NCBI RefSeq assembly: GCF_014898815.1
Contig: NW_026515500.1
Span: forward strand, 62,001-126,000
Reading direction: 5' to 3'
DNA: 64,000 nt
From: Panonychus citri
Lineage: Eukaryota > Arthropoda > Arachnida > Trombidiformes > Tetranychidae
Shown one piece after another: positions 15,301 through 26,476 of the stretch. The position numbers and the translations under genes were made by a program. Position 1 is the first letter of the stretch. Each line of letters begins with the position of its first letter. The notes beneath the pieces were generated by a model. It had not been told where the DNA came from. It did not search any database and was given only the letters and a program-made list of their open reading frames with translations.

Positions 15301-16986
15301 ATAAAATTAATCCACACTTTGGATTATCTTTAATAAATACGAATTAAGGTAAAATAATCAATTTCTTTCAATGTGATAATCCGTTTCTTATCTATTAATG
15401 TATTAAAATCTGAATACTCTCGAGTGATTAACTCTAATCATCAAGTGGAAAACCTTTACTATCAATTCTTGATTAATTATTCTCATCTACCTGTGTGTGG
15501 ATTTTTTTTCCTTGTGATTCTGAGTGAAATAATAGAATCACATTGATTGGAAGGTTGATTTTTTGTTTCGAAAGTATTTCAATTGAATGGAAGAAGATGA
15601 AATGATTAAGAATACAAGACAAGAAGAGGAAGATTAAGGAGAAGATGAAAAGATGAAGCTGATTCGTTTACCTGGAATCGAAAGTGAATGTACAAAGAAA
15701 ACCCAAATGATAATAATAAGAAGAGAGATAAGATGAAAGTGGTTGAGATAATCATCATTAACTTGGATAACAATTTAATCTTGATAATATTATAAGGTGA
15801 TTAGTGTACGATTAATTGTGTCTAATCGATTTTGTTTCAATTAGTTTTGGGAAAAGTGATTCAATCAAATCAGTTTCACTTGAGCCTCATTAGAATAGTA
15901 AAACAAGAAGAAAACAAAATTACAATGAAAAGCAAAATACTATTAGAAGGTGGTAAAAGTACAAGAGTGAAAGAGAAGATGAAGATGAAGAGGAAGAGGT
16001 TGAGAAGGGTGGAAAAGTTACTCAAGGGTGTAAAAAGCAACTCCAAATCGTTGTTCACTCCATGTATAATGTAATATATTCACATGGTATATAAAAGTTA
16101 CTGAACACCAACAGCTATTAATGTGAACATGAACATTTACTTAAGTAATATTTTCATATACACTGATTATTACTTTTCATTTGGTTGAACAACATTGATT
16201 TTTACATTGGAAATTTTTGCTTTTCTCATTTGTTTCCAAACTTTTTCATATTCTAAAAATCAGCTGATCATCAGATGAGTTTCAAATTGTTTGACAGTTT
16301 CTTATTTGCTTTGATAATCTAATATACAGTTGGATGTACATTAGATATCAAAGTTGATTAAATTAGATGTCCAAGTAATAATAATTGAGTAAATGGATGG
16401 TTGTGGTCATTATGGTGATCGGGATAATAAAAAGATACATGAATATGATAATGGGATAGTTACATCCGTCTGACCTAATTTACATTGTTTTCAGATTCAC
16501 AAAAGTCGATGAGTTTTTTTTTCTCAACTTTTTTTTCATCATGAAATGTGTATATATTGTTGATTCAACTCATGGCGGTGATATAATGTATCATGAGATT
16601 GTTTTGAATGATTGATTATCACCATGTTGAAAGGACTGAGGATTTGTTTCTCTACCAAAACTGAAAATTGTTTGTTTATCATTACAATCTAGTTGAATGT
16701 GTATCAACGGAAGATGAAGATTTTTTTTTTCTTTTTCCATGTCCTTCCCTGAGTATTACTACTGAACTTTTCCTCCACCCACTCTTATAGTAGTGAATCA
16801 TCATCAGAATCTATTGGACTTTTATTATCCAGGGAAAGGCTGAATTAAGAATTGAATTAAGTTAAGATCATCATGATGGTATAAGACTTATCACTTTAAT
16901 GGGAAAAACTTGATCTCATCAATCTTAACAATCTCATCTCTTTGAGATGATGATGATGATTATCATTTTGTTGATGATAATCGCAA

Positions 16987-16997
16987 CCCAATCAACA
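16987..16997 (+). repeat. left terminal inverted repeat (candidate)
   Basis: Reads CCCAATCAACA and is matched exactly in inverted orientation at 26777-26787. Similarity stops after 11 bases. Its place immediately outside the palindromic subterminal repeats supports it as the transposon end. Confidence 0.5.
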
Positions 16998-17000
16998 GTT

Positions 17001-17062
17001 CCGACTCCAAATGGAGTCGGAAAAAACGCCAAAATCACCAAACCGACTCCATTTGGAGTCGG
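17001..17062. repeat. pair of palindromic 20-mers, subterminal repeats
   Basis: Positions 17001-17020 read CCGACTCCAAATGGAGTCGG and 17043-17062 read CCGACTCCATTTGGAGTCGG. The two are exact reverse complements of each other, and each is itself a near-perfect palindrome (8-9 bp arms), 22 bp apart. A related half (ATGGAGTCGG) sits at 26734-26743 near the right end, and a weaker TTGGAGTCC at about 26691-26699. They are plausible transposase or accessory-protein binding sites. Confidence 0.75.
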
Positions 17063-17163
17063 AAGCTGTTTGGATGCGTTCCGATTCATAAAATTAGATT
17101 TTTTTTTCTTAAAATGAAAATAAAGTCAAAAATTTATGAATGAAAAATTCGAAAGAATATAAA

Positions 17164-17169
17164 TTTATT
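17164..17169 (-). terminator. poly(A) signal AATAAA of the copy-1 gene
   Basis: Canonical AATAAA on the minus strand, starting 17 bases after the stop codon of the three-exon gene that ends at 17186. Confidence 0.6.
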
Positions 17170-17185
17170 GTGATATATATCAATT

Positions 17186-18968
17186 TTAACTGAAACAAGT
17201 TGGATCAAATATCATTGAAACAAGTTCATCTTCACTTTTGTCATTATTATCAGAATTTTTGTCTTTAGTAATATTCTTGTTCTTGTTACAAAGTTCTTTT
17301 GTCAATTTTTCTCGAATCTTGAATTCTAATGAATCGTCATATTCCATGATTTTCGATTTTCGAAGAATATGTTCTGTAAGAGAAAGACCTTAATCATTAG
17401 AAAAACTGTTTTATTAATTTGATTAAATTCTAATTTTTAAGAATTTTGTTCTTAATATTAGAATATTTTCCAAAATCTACTGACTGATGAGAGCTTTCAC
17501 ACGTTCGTGTCCGCGAATAATATCAAAGTCTCCAGAGAAAGGTCCTCCCAATGGATCTTTGAAACCAAAGATAAATGGGAGTGGGAATTTTTTGTGACTT
17601 TTTTCGTCTTTAGATTTCAAAAATTCTTGAATCTTATTCTCATCAATGTGTTTTTTACCTAAAGTAGCATTAGTATAATATTCCTTTGGAAAGCATTTAT
17701 TTACAATTTGGTAAGCAAACGAGAATGGATTACCTTTAGCACACACAGCGGCAGTGCGATATTTATCAAGAGGAAGTTCTAATTTTCCTTCGATAAATAT
17801 CTTATTCAAATGTTTCTGCTTGTAAGTTTTATCTTCCTGAGAAACTTTAGTTACAAACTCATCTTTCTGCTCACTTTTTTCTTCAATAACTAAATATAAA
17901 TCTGCAATGATATCAATAACTGAAGATAGAGTTGAATAAACATCTAAAGGAGTCATCAATTTTTTCTTTTCCAGCAATTGGTTTACGTTTACTTTAAGTC
18001 TCTGATACTTTTCACTTGAGTCAGAATTTTGTGAAAATCTTTTCTCATCGATTGGATCATCATTTTTATCAGCATTTTCAATTCTTCTTTTGTCTGAATA
18101 ATCATCAGACTGGCCTCCGTCACTAGCAACTCTTTCTTTTTCTTCTTGGAGACTTGTTTTCTTTTTGAATCTTTTTCTCTTGATTGGAGCCTCCATCTCT
18201 TCTAGATCCATAATGTCATCTTCATCATCACTTGAAGTTATTCCATTTTTTGTTTGCAAGTTTCTTTTAGGTATATTTGAATACTTTTTCTCTTTAACAT
18301 TTGCAATGAAATTTTTGTATTCTTCTTGGTCCATGACTGTTTGAATTGGAAGCTCAAACTTTCCATCCAATGGCTTGTGCTGGATGAAACAGTTTTCACT
18401 AGCACACTTTACCATAGTAAGACAATCTCGCCATTCTGGATTTTCTTTTACTGAACTTTCAAGACTTATTTTTAAATCTATAGGAGTTACTACTCATAAG
18501 AATAAATTTTCAATTAGAGAAGATAATTAACGAAACCATTTAATAAGGATACTCACTTCCTGAAGCGATGATTTGACCTTGAATCCATTTACCACCAAGG
18601 AAAATTTCAAAAACATTAGCGAGATTATCAAAATAGTCATTAAACGGAAGAGAAAAACCAAATTCAGTGAACTTTGATTCACCAACATTAATGAGCACTG
18701 GCTGTTTAATTACTTTATAATTCTTGTCCGAAATATATGGCAGGAAAACAACATGTATATATCCTTGTTTATTGAGCTTTGTAAGATTTATCTCCAACTC
18801 TTTTGAATTTGATTCACTTCCTTTAAACAATTCTATTCTGGTTCTTTCAATCCTTTTACTTTTAATTACTGGGAATGATGATGAATGCTGAGGCACTTTT
18901 GTTTTTTTTGAATTCACAATTTGAGGAGTAACTGAAAACTGGCGTAAGCTAGAAAGAGACATTTTCAC
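17186..18968 (-). CDS. BEN-like domain protein of the transposon, copy 1 (534 aa, intact)
   Basis: Three exons on the minus strand join in frame: 18968-18557, 18489-17485 and 17373-17186, with a TAA stop at 17188-17186 and an AATAAA signal at 17169-17164. Both introns are phase 1, and the first has tandem acceptors (GAG/TAG) differing by one codon. The N-terminal 140 residues are basic and Ser/Lys-rich with a beta-strand-like segment. The middle carries acidic and lysine-rich stretches (NLS-like KRKRFKKK). The last 190 residues contain a segment (AYQIVNKCFPKEYYTNATLGKK, then HERVKALIKHILRK) shaped like the BEN DNA-binding domain: helices around a FP/FS..Y/L...TL-G-K core and a C-terminal helix. 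It is a diverged paralog of the gene at 20613-22385. A DNA-binding or chromatin role is inferred. BEN assignment is by eye; the open frame itself is well supported. Confidence 0.7.
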
Positions 18969-19491
18969 ATTTGAACAAAAATTGAAACATTTCTACTAAA
19001 GGTAAGATTTAAATAGGTAAATTTGAAAAGTCTAAACTGGAAACGGAAATGATTTCCCAAAAGAATTTTATTCAAAAAAATTAATGACTCTGAAAGTTGA
19101 AAAAACCTCTTACATATTTAGGTAATTTTCTAAGTTTTTTCACTCAGCATTTGTGATTGGCTGAAAATTGATTAAACCAAGTTTATACACTTGTTGTTGT
19201 CATGTGGGGTTAGTAAAGAAAAGGGGAAAGAATCATTTGGAAAGATCAAACAAGTCTTGACTTGTGAACAAAAGTTGATCAAGTTTTCATTTTGATACAC
19301 AAAAAATTACGAAACTTTCTTTTTATCTGATGAAAAGTAATGGAAAATGAAAAATTAAAAATTTAACTTGATGTATCAAGATTAAATTCAAATCAACTTT
19401 TGTTGAAAAAAAATTCAGATTATTAGAAAAATTCAGAAAATTGTAGAAAAAAATTCGATTTTGTGAAGAAATGATTCGAAATCAAAGGAAA

Positions 19492-20612
19492 TTATTCCGA
19501 GGTATCAGGATTAATTCGCTTGATTAGCGAAATGAGATTCGGATTTTCTAGAATCATTTTCAATTGATCTGAAGTTATTCCAGCTAAAGCTAGAGATGAT
19601 CTCATATCAATTACTTCATGTTCATAGGTAGATTTCTCAGGTGGAACAGATTCGGGTTGTTTTGGTAACGCCTGAGTCAAAGGATAATTTTCAACGGTAT
19701 TTAAAGTTTTACTTATTTGTTCAGATGAATTTTGTTGAGCTGATGTTGATGGTTGATGAGCCAACTCATTTGATGAATTCGAAGCTTGAGTCTGCTCGTT
19801 GTCAATGTCAAGTTTACTTTTTTTCCTTTTTGGATCAATGAACTGCGATAAATATCTTTTTCTTGAAGTAGCTGCATCTTTCCACTTTCACTTGAAGTTC
19901 GACTAGCTACTTCGTTTCGGGCTGCAATTTTATTTTGGGATTGTTGTTTTTCAATCTCTACTTGCTGAAGGGCCAATAATCTTTCAGCTCTCTCTTCCTC
20001 AGGAGTAACTTTCATTTGTTCCTCAAGCTGGTCCTCGTCTTCTTGTTCTTTCGTTGGCGATTTTTTCGATGAACACGAAGGATTTTGAACTTCCATTGGT
20101 TGACTTTTTTCTTCACATGAAGGTTTCACATTTACCGGCTCCAATATTGATTTAACTTTCTCTTTTCTTTTCATTGTATTTTCTTCATCATTGAGCAATT
20201 TCTCCTTCTTCTTCTCATTTTCCTTTTCTTTTCTTTTCTTTCTCCTTTTCTTTCTCCTTTTCTTTCTCCTTTTCTTTCTCCTTTTCTTTCTCCTTTTCTT
20301 TTCTTTTCTTTCTCCTCTCCTTTTTCTTTTTCTTTCTCCTTTTCTTTCTCCTTTTCTTTCTCCTTCTTTTCATTTCTTTTTATTTCAATTTCATCTGGGA
20401 GATCAAGCATTTCGTCATCATTATCGAGATAGTCAATCGGTTCATTAGATGTGTTTGATTTTACTTCAGTCTCATCTTGAGCCTGTTCTTGGTCTTCTCC
20501 TTCTCCTTCAGCTTCCTCTTGATCTTCTTCTTGATCTTCGTCTTGATCATCATCGTCATCAGTTAAAGCTTTGTAAGCGTCATCTGCATTACAATCATTA
20601 TCTTCAACGTTT
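19492..20612 (-). pseudogene. frameshifted acidic/basic tail downstream of BEN-like copy 2
   Basis: After the TGA at 20613 the minus strand still has protein-like sequence spread over three frames: 20612-20171 (Asp/Glu-rich, then Lys-Glu repeats), 20198-19840 (Glu/Gln/Lys-rich) and 19840-19492. The last ends in a compact non-repetitive segment (LALAGITSDQLKMILENPNL) before a TAA. Frame changes lie near 20613-20690, inside the purine repeat at 20200-20380, and near 19860. The simplest reading is an original long C-terminal extension of the copy-2 protein, broken by indels. Alternatives are an unseen splice that restores the frame or a separate decayed gene. Confidence 0.55.
20200..20375. repeat. 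imperfect purine/pyrimidine hexanucleotide tract
   Basis: About 170 bp of TTTTCT/TTTCTCC-type units (purine-rich AGAAAA on the minus strand). On the minus strand it encodes Lys-Glu and Gly-Glu-Arg-Lys repeats. Copy-number slippage here would change the reading frame of the surrounding ORF, and the frame does switch at this point. Confidence 0.9.
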
Positions 20613-22385
20613 TCATGAGTGTGTTGGCTCGCATGACTTGGAGCATGAACCAGAATCTTCATAAGCTTGGTAATTTGAATCCTTTCCAGCACTAATATCG
20701 ACTACTGCAATTGACTTGATACTTGCGTCATCGTCACTAATAGGCTCGCAATATTCATTGTCTTTCTTTACTTTACATGTATCTGATATATCTTCAGAAT
20801 AATCGTCAATCTCTTGCTTGATTGGCTGTTTTGTTTTTATTCTTGACTTGACGTAACATAGAGCCTTAGCGAGATTGCTTGCAAGCAGCTTCTCCATTGC
20901 ATTATTGTAAGTCAACTTCCCTGACTTACGGACTACATGATCTGGAAAATAGTCGAAAAATTTAGAAAATGAATCATTTAAAATTCAAATCATTTGAAAT
21001 ATATAAAAATCTATTCAATTTGAAAAACTTACCATACAAAGCTCTTAGTCTAACGTCGCCAAGATTTTGTTCATATGTACCAGTGCATGGATTTGAATTC
21101 GGGTCTTGATAGCTCCAAATCGAGATCAAACCTTTGTTATTGCCAGAGCCTCTAATGGTTACACCAACAATCCAATGTTTAGGGAAAGCAAATTTAGTAA
21201 TATTGTTGAGAATTACCGTTGGTTCCAATGTATCGGCTTGTCTCGCAGCTTTGATTGCCATTCGGTAACGTTTAATAGGTAGAGGTAAACATCCTTCTAG
21301 GAAAATAAATTTACCTTTCACAACTGTAGCATCATCAGATGGTATTATTCTCATCTTTTTAGACTCATCATAAACACTGAGCTTATATTCTGAAGAAGAT
21401 GGTGAGAAAGCAGACGTTTGAAAATTGTTTGTAATTTTCTCGTTCATTGTTTCCAATACTTTGATAATTTCAAGGCCAAAAACCTGAATACTGGCATAGC
21501 AAATATTATCCAAAGCTGAATAGAGTTTTTGAAAGTCAACCTCCGAAGGAATCTTTATGTTTAAACTTTCATTTAAGTTGTTGGAAGCTTTCTTTGTCAA
21601 ATCAAGTGAACACTCTGTGTCTTCGGCGCTTAATGAATCAACTGTTTGGGCTGGTTCTGTTGTAGACTTTGTTGATTTCTTTTCTACCGAACTTGATGAA
21701 GCTGCAACACTTGGACTACTTTGAAGTTTTGTCTTACTTTTGAGTTTAGTTTTTTCGCTCTTTTTGTCATTTGATTTCTGAGAAATTTCTTCTTTGTCGC
21801 TGAGCTTCAACGCAGTAATTGTGTCAATAACCATGAGAAAATCTTCCTCAGAAACTCTAGGAAGACCTTTACAATCAATCTGTTCCATTTGAAGACAATC
21901 GACGTTAAACCAATCAACCAATTTACTTTGGAAATTTTTAAACTGCATTTTTGAAGACATATTGTCAACAAAATATTTATAAGATTGTTTCAAATCTTGA
22001 GAATCATCTGAAAAAGAATAAAAATCATTAGAAATTTACCCGTACAATTTAAAGAAAATTACTCACCGGCTATTACAACAGCAAGGGCTGGTAATGGAGG
22101 GCAACCCGAAACCAAGACATTGATCAGATTTTTTTTGGAGGTTGAAAGGTTTTTCAGATCTTTTGGAATCATTTCATCTTTTACCTTGAAAACAAATGAA
22201 ACTGTTTTTTCCTTTAAAATACGATCTCTTACACGAACTATGGCAACAACTAATTTCTCACCCATCATGAGATTAAAAAATGAACCGATGAGTGTACACT
22301 GATTGGGAATAACTCTTTTTAGTCGGGGAGTAAAAGGTGTTATAAGTCGAACAGTATATTTTTTTCTTTTAAATTTGTTTTCCAT
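20613..22385 (-). CDS. BEN-like domain protein of the transposon, copy 2 (540 aa as read)
   Basis: Three minus-strand exons join in frame: 22385-22067, 22007-21033 and 20941-20613, with both introns in phase 1 as in copy 1. The start is the first ATG after AT-rich upstream DNA. The N-terminal 100 residues are basic and strand-rich. The middle is Ser/Thr/Lys-rich with an acidic stretch. Residues about 335-450 hold a BEN-like segment (EGCLPLPIKRYRMAIKAARQ, then the FAFPKHWIVGVTIRG and DVRLRALYGDHVVRK blocks). It aligns with copy 1 at EGKLELPLDKYRTAA and at ERVKALIKHILRK. The TGA at 20613 gives nearly the same length as copy 1, yet a coding-like tail follows in other frames, so the protein may once have been longer. 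Function as a DNA-binding accessory of the element is inferred. Confidence 0.6.
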
Positions 22386-22734
22386 ACAAAGTAAGAAGAA
22401 AATTAAAACAAAATTTAACAAAATAAAACAATTTATGAGAACAATAAATACAATTTAACAATTTAAAAGTCTTATCAAAAAAGGAAATTGAAAATTGATT
22501 AAATTCTACGCTTTTTTAATTGGCTGTTTCAGTTACGTTGCCATGGAGACAAGTTTCCATAGAGAACAAACAAAATATTCTATTCTTTTTCATGTCACGT
22601 GACAACAATGTGTTTCCTCTTTAAATATATTTGACTAAGCGCTTAATTTTTAGATTATTTAGTTTTCTATTTAAAGTAAATTGTGTTCATTGATTTATAC
22701 AAAGTGATTAATTATTTGTTTGTTTATTATTTCA
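22386..22734. promoter_or_regulatory. divergent promoter region within the transposon
   Basis: These 349 bp separate the start of the minus-strand BEN-like copy 2 from the plus-strand transposase ATG, so they must contain both promoters. A GTTGCCATGGAGAC-type element at 22537-22550 resembles an X-box (RFX-type) half-site arrangement, and TCACGTGAC at 22594-22602 contains a CACGTG E-box. No clear TATA box position is claimed. Confidence 0.45.
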
Positions 22735-25149
22735 ATGAGTAATCAGAGAAACATTCTACGTCGTTTTAAAAGACGAAATGAATACAATCAAGATTTATAT
22801 TTATTCAATTTGAATGATTCTCAAGATGAGTTTAGTGACTCAAACTCTCAAATAAGTGAAAAGAGTCTGGGATCAACTTCCAGTGAAGATCATTTCTCAT
22901 CTAGTTCCACAGATGATGATTCTTTTTCTCGCGAAATCGTTAAACCATCAAAGAAAGAATATTGTGAAGTGTTACTAGCCACTCTTCTATCTCATGCTGG
23001 CCTCAATTTAACATCATGTGAAATTGCCGTCAATCTATTCAACAGTTTCAGTACTAGATATTCGTCATCCCCTGTTGTCTTACCAAGTGTAAGATACTAT
23101 TGGGATTCGAAATCTAAACAGAATGAAGTTAACTGTTATATTCTTTGTGAAAGTAATCACTCTCATGGACCATATTCAGGCGAGCCGAAGCTGTATGAAT
23201 CATTTCAGTGCCATGACCAGCTAATCAAGCCTGATCTAAAGAAACATGACTTTTTTCTCCATTCACCATTGAGAAAGCAGCTTGAAAAAATTCTAACAAA
23301 TTTACCAGCTAATTGTTGGATGGATGAAGAAAATCTTTCAACCGACGTTTCAAATTCTTCCCAAGCTAGAAACGTTAAGAAAAATTTTCTAGAAAGTGGG
23401 ATAAAAAGGATGACACTAACAATCCATGCTGATGAAGTTGCTGTTGGTAAAAGTACTAATGTGAAAATTTTTCCAATTTTTTTCACAATTAATGAAATGA
23501 AATTCGAATTTCGTAGAAAATTTTTCTTTCTCGTAGGAATATTTATCGGAAAGAAAAAACCTCCTGTTGAGTGTTATTTAGGTCCTATTGTTGAAGATCT
23601 TATTGATCTTTCGCAAAAACCAGTGCATTGGAGTAGAAAAATGACGAATAATATTTATGAATCTTTTTCTGCGACATTTCATCTCATTTGTCTCATCGCT
23701 GATGCTCCCATGCGAGCATATCTTAGAAACACCAAACAATATAACCATTTGAATGGATGCGACTGGTGTCTCATCACAGCAACTTCAAATAACAGTGGCG
23801 CTAGACTCTATAACAATAAGACACAACGAGAGATTATTGACCTAAAAAGGACTAGACAAGATTTTCTCGATTACAAAAATTATCTTCTAAATCCAATACA
23901 ATCGTCTCAAAGCCCCAGGTTCAATGGTTTGAACGGAGTCTCACCTCTACTTCTATTAGACGATTTTGATATCGTGAATGGTATTTCCGTAGAGCCGATG
24001 CATAGCATTTCTAGGAGTCTTCAGAAATTTGTTGATCAAGGGATTCTTCAACAACACCAATCTACGAGAATCTATTACCGGAATGTTGATCGTTCATTGT
24101 GTAAAAATGAACTTAGTTCTCGACTAACTTCTATTTCTGTTCCGTCAGAATTTACTCGTGTTCCTAGAGACTTGGATCAAATCAAGAATTGGAAATCTAG
24201 TGAATATGATGCTTTTCTTTCTTACTTTTTTTCCTACAACTGCTGGTTTACTGCAATGGAAAATTATCAAACATATGGCAACATTATCCAGAATTTACTT
24301 TCTCGCTCACGTTGGTAATGGTTCGGAAAATGAGCTACAAGAGATCAGAAATTTAATTGAAGAGTTTCAATCGGGCGTCTCAAGTTTCTATGGGCCAAAT
24401 TTTCTATCTTATAACCTCCATATTCTGGCTCACATTTCTGATTCTGTGGCTAATCTTGGACCGAATTCTAATGTGAGTTCATATCCATTGAGGACTACAT
24501 GGAAAAATCAAGAGAAAAGTTCATAGATATTCTCATATTGGACCATCATTGATTCGTTTTTCATGTGATTTCAAGTATAAAGAATTCAAGGCAACAAGAT
24601 TAAACAAATGGAGTTTATCTGATAAAGAAAAAGATTTTTGGCTGCTCAGCTGATCTCGTTTCTCTCACAAAATCTTCGATTCAAATACAACTTTTCAACT
24701 AGAAGAAAATTGACAGATTTCATCAACGAAAACTTCAATGAATTTCGATACTCTTATGGCTCAAGTTTGAATATATAAGTTCATTCAAATATCAAGGAAA
24801 AAGATATTCAACTTCTTACTATTGTGAAAAGAAAATAAGAGATGATTCTCACATCAAAACCAACGACGGAAAGTTCTACGAGATAAAATATATTGTCGAC
24901 ATCGATTCATCTTTATATCTTTTATGTCATCTTATAATCACGAGTCCAGTTAAAATCAACTACGAAGGAGATACTGGAGTTTTCTCGTTCGAATTGAGCA
25001 ATATTCATGAGATTAGAAAAGAGTGTGGTGATTTAACAATTGTTAAACTCAGTGAAATATCATCAAAGGTCATACTTGTCAAGAGCAAAGATTTTCATTT
25101 CACTTACAGATCAAATTATGTCGTTGAAATGTTTCTCGAAAATAAGTGA
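22735..25149 (+). pseudogene. EnSpm/CACTA-like (Transposase_21-type) transposase, frame-shifted
   Basis: The first 528 codons are open (22735-24318). An acidic Ser-rich N-terminus is followed by HSPLRKQLEKIL, then the family's core blocks: IHADEVAV with Asp at residue 233, a FPIFFTINEM segment, GIFIGKKKPPVECYLGPIVE, DAPMRAYLRN with Asp323, GCDWCL, GVSPLLLLDDFDIVNGISVEPMHSI with Glu420. These match the DDE-type transposases linked to Transposase_21 by pattern. The frame breaks at the T-run near 24223-24231. The continuation (about 24228-24526) keeps the SYNLHILAHISDSV block. Further shifts near 24487 and 24520 and stops near 24655-24770 follow, before a last open block ending at the TGA 25147-25149. 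It is probably non-functional unless the first shift is a sequencing error, and even then later lesions remain. Confidence 0.8.
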
Positions 25150-25462
25150 AAATAAAGCCAAAACTTCAAGCGACTAAATTCGAAAAAATGAGAAAAAAAG
25201 CTATTCGTTCATTCTGGACGCTATTAATGTTCTTTGTTTACATTTTGTGGATCAAGTTTTTAAATCAATTCAATTATTTTTGGTGACAATTCTCTATTTC
25301 TTTTCAATTATTTGTGATTATAATTCAATTATTTATTATTCTCTGTGAACTGAATAATCAGTGAAAACAATCAACTAATTGTGAATAAAATCAAAGGTAA
25401 GTTTGTGACATTTTCAACGTTTATTTGATCAACATCACTAACATCATTTGATCTTCTTAAAG

Positions 25463-25690
25463 ATGGGCAATATTTTGTTATTTTTCTGGTCAAGTGGAAA
25501 ATCAAAGGATTCAGAATCTAATCAAAGAGAAATTAATCATCATAAAGAAAAAGATTCAAATCGTCATGTTTACATGGATTATGATGAAGAATATCCAGAA
25601 ATGGAAATAGACGAAAAATATGAGCACATGGATTATACGCTTGAGATTGAAAAGATGGATATTCACTTCACGGATCTTGGAATCTATTGA
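25463..25690 (+). CDS. small acidic hypothetical protein inside the transposon (75 aa)
   Basis: The ATG at 25463 sits exactly after a candidate splice acceptor (CTTCTTAAAG). A matching donor (CAAAG|GTAAGT) lies at 25397, giving a 66-nt intron of the size seen in neighbouring genes, so this would be the second exon of a transcript with a non-coding leader. The upstream exon has an in-frame TGA at 25382-25384, so the ATG is the first possible start. The product begins MGNILLFFW, then becomes highly charged, with many Asp, Glu, Tyr and His residues. I recognise no family. It may be an accessory ORF of the element or chance. Confidence 0.35.
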   Translation: MGNILLFFWSSGKSKDSESNQREINHHKEKDSNRHVYMDYDEEYPEMEIDEKYEHMDYTLEIEKMDIHFTDLGIY

Positions 25691-25925
25691 AAAATTTAAC
25701 CTTCATCAAGAGATCATTTTCACATCTTATTCAACCGACAAAAGTACAATTACAATGAAAGAAACAATCACCAAAACAAAAATTAATTCTCTCAAAAAAA
25801 TTTCTCATTTAATCGAATTTTTTCAAATCAGCTTTATTTTACTCTCACTATTTTTCTAATGTCTTTTATAAATTTTCCTAACTGTGTGATTTTCTAAGTG
25901 CCAATAATCAATTTCCTAGAATATA

Positions 25926-26476
25926 CAGGGCAATTCAGCTACTTTGTTGGTTTTCTTTTCACGATTTCTCAAAAACTACTAGATTGATAGGGTCCATATT
26001 TCATCTATGGAAGTTTGGGTGATACTCACTTGTCATATTTCAAGGTCAAGGTCATAAAGGTTATTCATGAAAGAAGGCACTTGAAGGTCATTTGAAGAAC
26101 TTTTTGAAAACTGGAAATTTTTTTAAGCCTACCTGTGATGTTTTATCATTCCTGTACTTACAGGGTCTGATGCAATTTGCTTTCTGTAAAAAGTTATCTA
26201 AAGTAATCGATTTTGTTTTAGCGCAATACCAACGTTGCTTTGTGATATTATTATTTTTTGACTTCATGACCAAGCTTAAAAAAATTTCTAGTTTTCAAAA
26301 AGTTCTTCAAATGACCTTCAAGTGCGTTCTTTCACGAATAACCTTTATGACCTTGACCTTGAAATATGACAATTGAGTATCGGCCAAACTTCCATAGACG
26401 AAATATGGACCCTATCGGTCAAGTAGTTTTTGAGAAATCGTGAAAAGAAAACCAACAAATTAGCTGAATTGCCCTG
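25926..26476. mobile_element. fold-back MITE with 203-bp inverted arms, TA target site
   Basis: The left arm 25926-26128 and right arm 26274-26476 are inverted repeats with few mismatches, beginning CAGGGCAATTCAGC. The spacer is 145 bp. TA (in fact TATA) flanks both ends, the target preference of Tc1/mariner-like elements. No transposase is encoded; the open frames seen here are arm sequence. It is inserted inside the larger transposon and is therefore younger. Each arm contains TCAAGGTCAAGGTCA-type tandem half-sites. Confidence 0.88.

Larger units (their letters stand above)
1..16986. other. gene-free AT-rich stretch
   Basis: I see no supportable gene on either strand in these 17 kb. Open frames here are short, AT-driven or made of microsatellite-encoded residues (His/Ser/Met/Arg-Glu runs), and none shows a recognisable domain or a chain of frame-consistent splice sites. 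The sequence is dominated by TTAATTA/CAATTA-type words and GAT/ATC trinucleotide tracts. It could be intergenic DNA or part of a very long intron of a gene outside the window; the sequence does not decide this. Confidence 0.6.

Noticed and set aside
26092..26376. Open frames on both strands in the MITE
   Set aside because: They are read through the inverted arms and mirror each other; they do not encode a transposase.
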